Positions 33,584 through 43,144 of a stretch of DNA of 64,000 bases are shown piece after piece. Each line of letters begins with the position of its first letter. Position 1 is the first letter of the stretch. The notes under the pieces were generated by a model. It ran no database searches, was not told where the DNA came from, and saw only the letters and a program-made list of their open reading frames with translations. The stretch is from assembly GCF_022539505.1 (NCBI RefSeq), contig NC_061509.1, positions 209,088,254 through 209,152,253 on the forward strand. Reading direction: 5' to 3'. This DNA is from Lolium rigidum. Lineage: Eukaryota; Streptophyta; Magnoliopsida; Poales; Poaceae. The position numbers were made by a program, and so were the translations under genes.

Positions 33584-33887
33584 ACGTGGACAGGCGTCCA
33601 GTCGGCAATGTAACCGGAGAAAACGCCAGGAAGAATGGGGGAGAGGGCACGCCGACCCGTCGCAGCCGGCCACGCCTCGGTGAGCGCTACTGCCTACCAT
33701 TCCACATGGCGCCGCCGACCTCTCCCGATGTAATAGTACGCTGCGTCCACCGCGCGTTCTCGTCAGTCGACGCACCGCCATCCACGTCGGACGGACCGCC
33801 CCACGCACGGCACCGACACGCGTCGCGGCGCCACTGGGCAGGCTGGCTCACGCGCATCTGGCCGACACGCTGTCGCTCGCGACGTGG
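33584..33887 (+). promoter_or_regulatory. CRT/DRE and ABRE-core cluster upstream of dehydrin
   Basis: RCCGAC (CBF/DREB-binding CRT/DRE core) occurs at 33651-33656, 33714-33719, 33812-33817 and 33861-33866, and inverted at 33601-33606. ABRE-like ACGTGG occurs at 33584-33589 and 33882-33887. All lie 130-440 bp upstream of the TATA box. Such a cluster predicts induction by cold and drought through CBF factors and by ABA, as known for WCOR410-type dehydrins. Confidence 0.7.
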
Positions 33888-34016
33888 AACCCCTCCTTCC
33901 TGTTTCTTTTCTCCTCTTTCTTCTGCGTCGATTGCTTGTGTCGACACAGCTACAGATGTGTGTGTATATCTTTCGGCAGCGCTTCTCCATCTCCCTTGAG
34001 ACGCCCTTGAGACGCC

Positions 34017-34024
34017 TATATATA
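34017..34024 (+). promoter_or_regulatory. TATA box of the dehydrin gene
   Basis: TATATATA, 135 bp before the start codon, in a GC-balanced context. It implies transcription from about 34050 and a 5' UTR near 110 bp. Confidence 0.75.
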
Positions 34025-34158
34025 CCGGCTCCAGCCCGGATACCTTCATCATTCATTCACAAAGCAAACCCCACAAGCAAAGAACCAGTACTCTCGCTGA
34101 TCTCTCGTTTTCTTTAGCTCTCACAAGCTTTTAGCTGCACCACCGACCGATCGAGATC

Positions 34159-35069
34159 ATGGAGGACGAGAGGAACACCCAGCCCCAGCAGACCGGCGAG
34201 GCCGATCAGGTGGAGGTCACGGACAGGGGCTTCTTCAACCACCTCATCGGCAAGAAGGAGGAGAAAGTCGAGCAACAGAAGCACGACGAGGCGGAGCTCT
34301 CCGCCGGCATGGAGAAGGTCTCCGTGGAAGAGCCCGCCGAGGCCAAGCACGAGGAGCACTACGACGCCGAGAAGCACGAGAGCCTCCTCACCAAGCTGCA
34401 GAGGTCCAGCTCCAGCTCAAGCTCGGTACGTGTAATAAACCACTAAATTAAATCTAAATCATCATCGTCATCCATCTCAGTATTCACACTTTCTATAATC
34501 TTTGGCAAGATTATTACGTATGCTGACCTCGTATTCATGCACAGTCGAGCGACGAGGAGGAGGAGGAGGAGGTGATCGACGACAACGGCGAGGTGATCAA
34601 GAGGAAGAAGAAGAAGGGCCTCAAGGAGAAGCTCAAGGAGAAGCTGCCCGGCCACAAGGACGCCACCGCCGCCGAGGGCCAGCACGCGACGGGCCTGCCC
34701 GCGCCCGCGCCCCCCGCGGCTCTGCAGACCCACCACGACACCGCCGTCCCCGTCGAGAAGGTCGAGACGGAGGCGGTGCCCGAGGAGGAGAAGAAGGGCT
34801 TCCTCGAGAAGATCAAGGAGAAGCTCCCCGGCGCCCACAAGAAGCCGGAGGACGCTGCCGTCGCGCCGGCGGTCACGCACGATGCCCCGGCACCGGTGCA
34901 CGCGCCGGCGCCGGCCGCGGAGGAGGCGGTGAGCAGCCCTGATGGGAAGGAGAAGAAGGGCCTCCTGGGCAAGATCATGGACAAGATTCCGGGGTACCAC
35001 AAGACCCCTGCAGCTGGGGAGGAGGACAAGGCCGCTGCACCCGCAGCCGACCACAAGACCAGCGCTTAA
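34159..35069 (+). CDS. WCOR410/DHN8-like: Acidic SK3-type dehydrin (WCOR410/Dhn8-like)
   Basis: Two exons, 34159-34425 and 34545-35069, separated by a 119-bp GT-AG intron (GTACGTG...GCACAG) that joins in phase 0 and gives 263 residues. The product starts [11 protein letters not shown]. It has a serine run crossing the splice junction (residues 83-91), then six Glu, the S-segment plus acidic tract of acidic dehydrins. A Lys-rich patch (KRKKKKG) and three K-segments follow: [14 protein letters not shown] (112-125), [15 protein letters not shown] (171-185) and [15 protein letters not shown] (225-239). It ends DHKTSA. The protein is highly hydrophilic, with Pro/Ala-rich linkers and no Cys or Trp. 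WCOR410-type dehydrins accumulate near the plasma membrane in cold and drought and protect membranes and proteins. The intron after the serine run is the usual position in this family. The gene looks intact. Confidence 0.95.
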
Positions 35070-35445
35070 TCGCGAGACTCCATCAGCAAGACCGGACCTT
35101 GATTCAGTGTTGGCGTGTGTTTTGTTCTGTTTTTGCGTTTTTAAGTTCGTGTCCTGGTGGTGGGAGGGGGTTGGTCGTCTTTGATTTGAAGGTCGCTACG
35201 TGTGTTTAGTTCAGGGTTCACACACGGGCTTCAGTTTGGTTCAGAGTCAGGCTCTGGGTGTCAAGTTTGTCTACGTGTATGTGTATTGGTTTATTACTGG
35301 GCATTATGCCTCGGCATTAAAGATTTCCGCCCAGTACATGCTGTTGCATTTCTCCAATTACATATATTGTTCCGTGTATTCCATGTAAATTGTCGTTTAA
35401 AAGGTGCTCCCTAGATTCAGTGCTCCTCTCATTTTCTAAATAAAA
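35070..35445 (+). other. Dehydrin 3' UTR
   Basis: The presumed 3' UTR is T/G-rich and resembles the downstream copy at 37132-37410, which supports its being transcribed gene sequence. A possible polyadenylation signal, AATAAA, is at 35439-35444. Confidence 0.6.
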
Positions 35446-36186
35446 AACAAAAACCATCTAGCTTACAAAAAAAAATCTGTCAGTATTCAAATGTTGCATC
35501 CTACAAGCATGCAAAATCCTATCCCTGGACTATTTAATTTCTAAGTTACAGAAAAATGAAAAAATCTGCCAATCTTTAGAGTTCTCAAAATATGGACAAT
35601 CACTACACTCGGGTACATACCTTTTATTTTCGGGTAGCCAGGAATACAAAAGAAATCAATTTTAGAATTTGAACTTTGTTCATTGGCTACATCTGAAGAA
35701 ATTAAGATCTGTAAACTTATAAATATAACTTTCAAAAAAATAGTAAAGAGAGAGTTTTTACGGTACCCTATACTGCATGTTGTAGTAAAGAATATCTCAC
35801 CCTTGATTTGCTGAGGGTATGATAGACAATTCCATCTTTCCTAATTAGTCAGGAAAAAAACTTAAGGCGAGTATGATGGGACAAGTTCCCAGGTCGTATC
35901 TCCTTAGCCCGTCTCTACTCACGCCGCCGCCGCATCTTGCCGCCACCGTCAGCCAAGTCGCCCGCTCGTCTAACTTGCCGCAGCGTCGCCATCGTGTTCA
36001 ACTCAGGTCGTCGCCACAGCCAGATTGCCCGATCGTCGAGCTTGCCACACCGTCGCCGCATGCGCGCTCCCGCCATCACCCGCTCATCGACTACGCCGCA
36101 GCCTCTCCGCGTCCTGATCCAGGAAACCTCGGTGTAAGTAAATACAAACTCAGAGATGAAGTTAGACTATATCAACAAGCTTTTTA
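35446..36186. other. Intergenic between dehydrin and MITE
   Basis: AT-rich, then a short GC-rich patch (35920-36130) whose frames on the plus strand match nothing known. No gene supported. Confidence 0.5.
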
Positions 36187-36440
36187 CTACCTCCATCCTA
36201 GAGCTTAAGGCTTTTTTTTTTTTTGAAAAGTCGGACCAAGTAAGCTTGACCAAACTTTTAGAACAATCTATCATCAAATATAATATTTTGTAGATACTAT
36301 ACGAAAATATATTTTATTATCTATTTAATGATATAAATTTTGTATTTTGCATGTTAATTTTTTGGTAAAAGTTTAATCAAACTTGGTATAGTTTGACTTT
36401 TGAAAAATAATATAATTCTTAAGCTTTAGGATGGAGTTAG
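36187..36440. mobile_element. Stowaway MITE, complete, 254 bp
   Basis: The terminal inverted repeats CTACCTCCATCCTAGAGCTT and, inverted, CTAACTCCATCCTAAAGCTT are flanked by TA at 36185-36186 and 36441-36442. It is AT-rich with no coding, a Tc1/mariner-dependent MITE. Confidence 0.9.
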
Positions 36441-37067
36441 TAGTTAAGATTAGAAATTCGATGTCTATTTCATAAAAAATTCCACCTGCACCAATCTCAA
36501 TCCCCTGTAGATTCAATGGCTAGTTTCACCTTTTGTAAACCTCTGTAATAGTCTTTATTTATTTTCTCGTTGCATAGATGATGTTAGCAGATTTATAAAC
36601 TGAATGTATAGGTTGATTGAGTCGTTGTGCAGATCCATCGTGAGTTAGACAGCATGTGGCAAACCATGTGAATAGTTTTCTTCTTTTCTTTCTGTCCATA
36701 TGCTGATACTAGCACTTGAAACTGAATGTATATGGTGATTTGTAATGTGTTGCATATACTTTATGTCAAGTCAGAATCATTGTTAAATTGAGTATGGACT
36801 AAGTAGTTCAGTTTAGAAGGATAATCCTGAAGCAAATTATTCAAGCACTGAATGGTAGTGATATTGCATTATTCGTACTGAAACATGTTAGTTTTATTAC
36901 TACCAGACTTGTAATAATATAGCTTTGATGCATAACGTCATGGAGGGCATGGAGGACAATGAAGTGCACGATATGGTCGTTAATTAAACTTTTAGTAGCG
37001 AGGAAGGTTACAAGTACTACAATGCATATGCTAAGTTCACAGCTTTATTGCTCTGGCTCCGCCACTG
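36441..37067. other. Intergenic, nothing recognised
   Basis: AT-rich DNA up to the abrupt start of dehydrin homology at 37068. No terminal repeats or ORFs of note. Confidence 0.5.
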
Positions 37068-37410
37068 CCCTGCAGCTGGGGAGGACGACAAGGCCGCTGC
37101 ACCCGCAGCCGACCACAAGACCAGCGCTTAATCTCCCATCAGCAAGACCGGACCTATTCCTTCAATGTTTGCGTGTGTTTTCTTTTGCTTTGCGTTGTAA
37201 GTTCGTGTCGATTGTCTTTGAAGGTCCGGAGCCCGCCATGTGATGGAAGTTTGTGTTTAGTTCAGGGTCGGGCTCTTGGTGTGTTAAGTCTGTCCACGTA
37301 TGTGGTCATGCGTATTGTTTATTGCTGGGCAATATGCCTCAAAATTAAAATATTTCCGCCTTGCATATGTTGCTGCATTTTCTTGAATCGAATATATTGT
37401 TTCATTGTAC
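37068..37410 (+). pseudogene. Truncated dehydrin 3' end (last ~20 codons and 3' UTR)
   Basis: Begins abruptly with CCCTGCAGCTGGGGAGGACG and matches 35011-35069 of the dehydrin with one visible substitution (GAG to GAC). It encodes only the C-terminal [19 protein letters not shown] and a stop at 37129-37131. The following ~280 bp align with the dehydrin 3' UTR but are clearly diverged, with indels. No K-segment, start codon or promoter is present. It is a remnant of a tandem dehydrin copy whose upstream part is missing, not a gene. Confidence 0.9.
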
Positions 37411-37494
37411 ATGTGAATGGTGGACGGTACATTGTAATGCGTTACATTCGTTCTCGTGTGTGGAATGTGTTTGCAGGAGTGAAACAGCATTTCA

Positions 37495-38865
37495 GGACAT
37501 AGGGGCGACTCATTTTATTGTCCGCGAGCCTTCGTTTGCATCGCCTCGCGGACGCGAAATGACCGTTTTTATCCGCGCGTTCGTTTGCGTCTGGGGGTGG
37601 CTCCAGCGGAGCGACGCATTTTTTTTGTACTTTTTTTTCATCTTCTTCATTTAAACATAGTTCAAAACATTAACATATTAGAACATGGTTTACACAAATT
37701 AATACATAATTTGAACCATGGCTAGCACAAATAAAAACATTGTAAAAAAACCAGTTATGTTAATTCCGTATATTAGCTGCTGAGAAAGAATATTCTCAGG
37801 CACTCCCAGTCACCCAAACTGGAAAATCTAGCTGGTGACGGTACCCCTGTTGGTTCTTTCGAGGAAGAACAACCAAAATCTTCACTACTGGCTTCAACTG
37901 GCCCGTAGCCATATTCGCTGCAAAGAAAGAACACTCTAAGTTCTAACTATCGGTGTCCGAGCCGGATTCGCCGGTGTGGTAGTGCATGCGGCACGTTGTG
38001 TCGTCGAACACCTTGACTATCATCTCGCCGTCCCCCTCGTAGAGGAAGGTGAGCTGGCAGCCGGGCTCGAGCGCGAGGTCGCGCGCGAACTTGTCCCACC
38101 CCGTGTGCAGGTACATATTGCCATGCCCGTCGAATAATACCTCGACAGTCCACCGGCAGAAGTTGCAGCTGGCCTCCCGCAGCTGCAAGTGCGCCGGCTC
38201 GACGCCATCGACGAACTTATCCGGGAGCCGCTTGATGCCGAGTGGCTCGTCGTCGATGCGGAGGAGGAACTCGAAGCAGCGGTCCTCCTGCGAAGACGAG
38301 GAGGGTGCAGGCGACAGCGACCGTGGGGCCGTAGCTACTCCACCACGGCGGCCCTTGCCCCGGCCCCGGCCCCGGGGGCGCCAAGACCCGCAGCCTCGAC
38401 CGCCTCGCAGGCCACCAGGACCCGCCATGGACTTCCTCGCGGGCTTGGCTGCGTCGCAGGAAAAGCTAGGCGGCGCTACGGTGGAGCTTGTGGCGGCTAG
38501 AATTTGTTTGGAGGAGTGGATGAGGAAGAAGAACGCGCCCCCTCTTTATATAGGCCGGAGGCAGGAGACGGCCGCGGGACGCGTTGGCGGAGGTGGGCGG
38601 TGGCCGCTCGGCAGCCGAGGCATCGCCATTAACATGGCGCAGACTGCTGATGCGATGCCTCGACGCCAGTCGTTGGCGCGCCTGAGAAGACGCATCGACG
38701 CAGGGTCGCTGCCAGGCGGGCCCGACGAAACGTCCGTCAGACGCGAGCGGACACTTCGCGCGTCCACGCGGCGTCCGCAGAGACGCATCTGAGGCGCATA
38801 TTTGGGCCAGGTTTGCATCGCCGCGGACGGCCCGGTCACTTTGTGTCGCCCCGTTGGAGATGCCC
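37495..38865 (-). mobile_element. Harbinger-like element carrying a B3-domain ORF
   Basis: The right end, inverted, reads GGGCATCTCCAACGGGGCGAC. The left end, GGACATAGGGGCGACTC, is a shortened version, and both continue into matching subterminal blocks (GTCCGCG..., CGTTTGCATCGCC). TCA flanks both sides (37492-37494 and 38866-38868) and may be the 3-bp target duplication. The interior encodes a B3-domain protein and no transposase. GGGCATCTCCAAC termini are typical of grass PIF/Harbinger-like elements. Confidence 0.65.
37943..38428 (-). CDS. B3 DNA-binding-domain protein, transposon-borne
   Basis: An intact 161-codon frame starting MAGPGGLRGGRGCGSWRPRG. The N-terminal 45 residues are Arg/Gly/Ser/Pro-rich and basic. 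From about residue 52 it reads as a plant B3 fold: FEFLLRIDDEPLGIKRLPDK, LREASCNFCRWTVEVLFDG, GNMYLHTGWDKFARDLALEP, GCQLTFLYEGDGEMIVKVFD, then an acidic tail GESGSDTDS. B3 domains bind DNA in ARF, ABI3/VP1, RAV and REM factors; this small single-domain form is of the REM-like kind. Near-identical proteins are repetitive in Triticeae, and here the frame sits inside a transposon, so it is more likely a passenger gene than a host regulator. Its start was chosen as the first ATG of the frame. Confidence 0.7.
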   Translation of the reverse strand: MAGPGGLRGGRGCGSWRPRGRGRGKGRRGGVATAPRSLSPAPSSSSQEDRCFEFLLRIDDEPLGIKRLPDKFVDGVEPAHLQLREASCNFCRWTVEVLFDGHGNMYLHTGWDKFARDLALEPGCQLTFLYEGDGEMIVKVFDDTTCRMHYHTGESGSDTDS

Positions 38866-38868
38866 TCA

Positions 38869-40360
38869 CGAGAAGAAAAAGTCGCCCGCTCCCGTCCTTG
38901 TGTGGCTGAGCCGAGCTGCACCGGGGGGCCTCAGATCCGGCGAGCGACCGGCCTCCCCCGCCCTCGCCGCCACCGGTGGGCGTCGTCGGGGAAAACCCTG
39001 GCGGCGCGGTGGCGGCAGGGCGCCCTCCGGTGCGCGAGATCTGGGCGGCCTGGCTCCGGCGTCCTTCTCCGGCGGTTGCGGCTGGCGGCGGCGGAAGGGG
39101 AGGCGCGGCTGCTACGCGCGGTGGCTGCTACGTGTTCTGCCTATTCCGGTGGCTTCCTCCCTAGAGGTTGGTGGTTGGGATCCGGGCGGCGGCCCGCGGT
39201 GGTTTTTGGCGGTGGCGGCCGGCGTGGCCGCGTCGGGCGACGCATCGGGCGGTGTTGGAGGTCCTGCTGCTGCCCTCTATCTTCTCCCAAGCCGGCATGC
39301 CTAGGAGGATCCCTTGAAGACCAGGCTGCGCTCGATCTAGAGCGGCATGTCTCTCTAGGCTGGCGTTTGGGAGGGATGTTGTGTGGTGCTCCTGCCAGCA
39401 TGGTGCTGGGCGGAGCTGTCGTCTCTGTTGTTGTTTCCCTCCATGTGGTGTGACGCTTCCGGTTCGGGTCGACGAGTTCCCCAATTCTGGCAGTTCGGTG
39501 GTGGTCGACGTTCGGCCATCTTCGCGGCAGTATATGCTGGCCACCTGCTGGTCGGTGTTGTGGCTGCGAGGATCGCCTCCTCTTTACTAAGCCATCAACA
39601 TGCAGCGGATCGCAACTGGGGTTGGTGGGTGCCGTGGTTTCGCAGTGGCGGCCATGGTGGTGACGCGCTCCCCACACGGGGGGTCGTCGTGGCTGGGTGT
39701 TGAGCCCCTCTGTCTTGCCATCAGTGGGAGAGGACGCTGCTCCTGTCTGTACCGGTGTGCCCCATGGTGATGCAGATGGCGGCCATGGGTGCGGTCGATC
39801 TCCTCTCCGATGCAAGGTGAGCCGTGGTAGTGGTGGTGGTGGCTTCTTCTTGCCGGTTGCTGGGCTCCGGTGTCGGGTCCTTGTCGGAGCTCTTCGGCGT
39901 GTCGAGGGTGCTCCATGTGCGAATGCTCAATGGGCGTGTATGTGCTTTGTGATGCCCTTCGACTCCAGCTAGTGGCACACACGCGTCGTGGCGTCGTCTC
40001 GACCATGTATGACCATTCGGCCACACCCTCGACACAGGTGGTGTCGATACGTAGTGTGGTCTCGGATGCACGTGGCCCTTCGATTACGTCGATGGTGCAG
40101 TGTCGTTGATGGGTCTCGGCGGACCAAAGCCGTTCGATTACTCCAGTGGAGCCTCGAGTTGGGTTGTCCCTCTGGTGTGTCCTCGGGACTCTTACTTGTG
40201 ATTGTTGTGCTTGGGTCGCGATGAGTATTCTCATCGGCCAACTGCCCCCGTTTTGTGGGGTGGTCACTTTTTTCTCCTCGGTCTTGTGTGTTGTCGGTGT
40301 GTGTTTTTCTTCTTCTTCTTCTCCGTGTACTCTGGTCCATTTGAACCTATGTTGTAGAGG
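38869..40360. other. GC-rich block of unknown origin, no gene called
   Basis: About 1.5 kb with long overlapping open frames on both strands, all Arg/Pro/Gly/Ala-rich and without a domain, as expected from GC-rich DNA. The style (GGTGGTCGACG, GTTGTGGCTGCG, later GTTCGATTACTCC) recalls LINE untranslated regions in wheat, but no poly-A, RT frame or terminal repeat supports that. It could also be a decayed 5' gene region. Confidence 0.4.
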
Positions 40361-40783
40361 CTGAAAAGCTTCATAGGCAACTTGACTAAATATATGTTCA
40401 AGCTAGTTCACGCCCGCCGTAGTTACAGTAAAAAAAAGAATGTGTTTGCAGCCCTTTATTCCCCTTTCACATGCCTATAGCTAGCGCTGTAAATTGTACC
40501 AATAATTTTGCTCCAAATCCACGTCTGTTTCTGAAAATATGGTATGCAAGGATGAGGTTCCCAAAACTTCAATACATATTTCTTTCTCGGTCTGCCCTAT
40601 GCCTCACTTTATCCCCTTTAAGAATACAACTTCTATAAATCAATCGAAAAAAGCACGTTATTACCATAGCTTACCATCATCTGATATAACTATCATAAAG
40701 ATATTTTCAAGTACCAAAAATACAGTAAATATCAAAATGTTTGTGTTTTTGCTAGTAGCATACCAATGTGTAGGTTGTGGGTG
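40361..40783. other. AT-rich intergenic, nothing recognised
   Basis: No repeat ends, RNA genes or convincing ORFs. Confidence 0.5.
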
Positions 40784-41400
40784 TTGGAAGTATACCCTAG
40801 AGGCAATCACATGAGCCTCCTTTACTATAGGATTAGCTACCTTTTATATGTTTCAGATGATGATATTTTCAGAGTGTTTTCATAGGTTTTAGATTGTCCA
40901 TGAACATCATCAGTGATGTGTATCATCGTGTATGCGATTAACTATATACTATATATATGGTGTTTGTTCTGATGATCCTTAGTAAATAAGGTTATGGGGA
41001 CACATATCATTGACTAGTGTCAGGCTCTAGTAAAGGAGTTCACCAACTCAGGCAGTCCCACATGAGAGACGCAACGAGTGAGTTGAGATATCTTAATCTC
41101 AAGCGGTATATAGTATATGACATGTCCTTAGACCCGAGAACCTCACATGAACTAGATGGAAATTGACTTGCTTAGGGTTTATCAAATCAAACGTTAATCC
41201 GGTAATTGGATAGTTATAAAGATATATTTTGGGTGAGCTATGAAGCAAGTTGTGTGGCATGGTCGGTCAAGATGGAATTCACCCCTCTACTTAAAGAGAT
41301 ATTCTATGGGTTCTCTTGAGTGATTTAGTTCAGAAAGAATGGCCAAGCGACTCAAAAAACATTTAAGACTAAGAGCTAGTCTTTTTGAATACAATTGCCT
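40784..41400 (+). mobile_element. Decayed copia LTR remnant (BARE/Angela-like start)
   Basis: Begins TGTTGGAAGTATACCCTAGA, a clear relative of the Triticeae BARE1/Angela LTR start. Downstream phrases (GTGTGGCATGGTCGGTCAAG, GAGTGAGTTGAGATATC) are copia-LTR-like, but the sequence is diverged and no matching second LTR or primer site is in the window. Confidence 0.5.
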
Positions 41401-43144
41401 AGTCTCTTTCATTAATTAGAAATTGATTGAACTGGCTAGACCATGCAATTCCACATGCTGTCATACGTAGAAGGTATTGGGTTTAAATCATAGTCAATGC
41501 AATATTAAAATAAATATTTGCGGCCTCCCTAAAAAATCAAACGATTCACGTCTAAGGCATGTGATAGATCTTTTAAAAAGTCCCGCTGGCCTAGATGTGA
41601 GGGCAGATGTTCAATATAATTGCCTAGTGTCTTCCGTTAGATTCTTCGAACTGGATAGAGCATGCAATTCCACAAGTCTAATGCATGTACATCATGGAAT
41701 CGGGAAGAGAGTCAAAATATTAAAAGGATGACAAGCACCCACCCATAACCGGGCACATTATGTCGTGAGGCCAAGGGTATGTGCCATAAGGCATATTGTG
41801 AAGGTTCTCCGTGAGGACTTTACTTTGGCATGGTTTTCCAGAAACCGCTACCAACAATTGACCTAGGGCTAAGTATTCATGGAAGTGAGTTGGACTCAAA
41901 GCCATAGCATGATACATGGAGGATCAACTCTAGTCATGTCTGAGTGGTCGTGTAAGGGTACATTGCCCATATGTGTGGTTTTGATATTTAATGATAACCC
42001 CTATGGATTAATGTGTTCATTGAGTTTATATGAAGGAATATTCCATAGGTACTACTTTTAGTCCATGTGTTGGATTCAAGTATGGATGCCATGAAGATAA
42101 AGATATACCTTGAGTATTGACATCAAGATCATCGATTTGAAGACATATATGTGATATGATCAAGAAGAAGAAATGAAGATGGAGTTCTTATGTGGAACTC
42201 AATATTAGCCATGCTCTAGCTTATGTGTTAAACAATGAATGATCAAGATCTTGAGTGCTTGATTCCGAGTGAAGAATTCAAGATATGGCTCTAAGTCGGT
42301 GTCATGATAGTCTCATAAGTTGAGATATGGTTGACTAAGATTTAGAGCATGCAAGTAAATGAAGAATTCTTCATACACCTCAAGATAGTATGATAGAGCA
42401 TGAGAAGATACAAAGTTGACCAATACAAAGAGTGAAGAATAGATTCAAGTTTGGTCAACACATGAAGCATGAAGAATGTGCCAGGTGAAGTCATGTGGTA
42501 TGGTAAGCCTTGTCAATTATGTTTTATGAACTAACCCATCATATATGTGTCCTTGTGTTGTCTATGTGGGTTAGGTATCTTTCCATGGGCATGCATCAAA
42601 AGTGAGATCTCATATAGACAATGAAAGGATGACATCAAGTGGTGATCGTCATCAAGGTTGAGTTGGGCAAGTTCAAGATGAGAATCTCAAGAGGATCACA
42701 TGCTTGAAGCTTGCCGTCCATTTGGTGATAATGGACATGTGAAGATATGCTTAATGAATCTATCCCATAGTGGCGTATGGGGGAGCAAATCATGAGTCTT
42801 CACGAAACAACAATGATCAAGTGATGCACTCCGGCTTGATCAAACTTGAAGCGTTGTCATCAAGATCAAGCGAGATGCGCAAGGAAAAGGTATGACCTTG
42901 CTAGGTTTTCCTTTTACCGGCCTCAAGATGGTTGTTGGGAGACCGGGTTATAAGATAGATAGCCGCACTATCAAGAAAGGTTTTCGGTTGGGTAACTTGA
43001 TCACATCGTCTTAGGGAGCTCAATACTTTGCATGATTTTCATTCCATAAATCCTATTGCTTCTTGGTGTTTCTCTATGTGAGGTTCTTGAGCTTGTTTCT
43101 AGCTTCACAACAATCCCAAGTTCATCGAAAACAGAATCCATTTG
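41401..43144. mobile_element. Unclassified retrotransposon-derived sequence
   Basis: Two diverged copies of a ~60-bp phrase (AATTGCCTAGT...CATGCAATTCCACA) occur at about 41394-41457 and 41618-41676. From 42000 onward the text (GGTTTTGATATTTAATGATAA, GAATATTCCATAGG) resembles an LTR-retrotransposon leader. No ORF survives. The LARD element begins at 43145, probably inserted here (ATTTG at 43140-43144 is the candidate target duplication). Confidence 0.4.

Noticed and set aside
37943..38428. Calling the B3 ORF a normal host transcription factor
   Set aside because: It sits inside an element with Harbinger-like termini and I know near-identical sequences as repetitive, so it is treated as transposon cargo.
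38813..40340. ORFs up to 226 codons in a GC-rich block
   Set aside because: Frames are open on both strands at once, Arg/Pro/Gly-rich, without any domain or splice structure; composition alone explains them.
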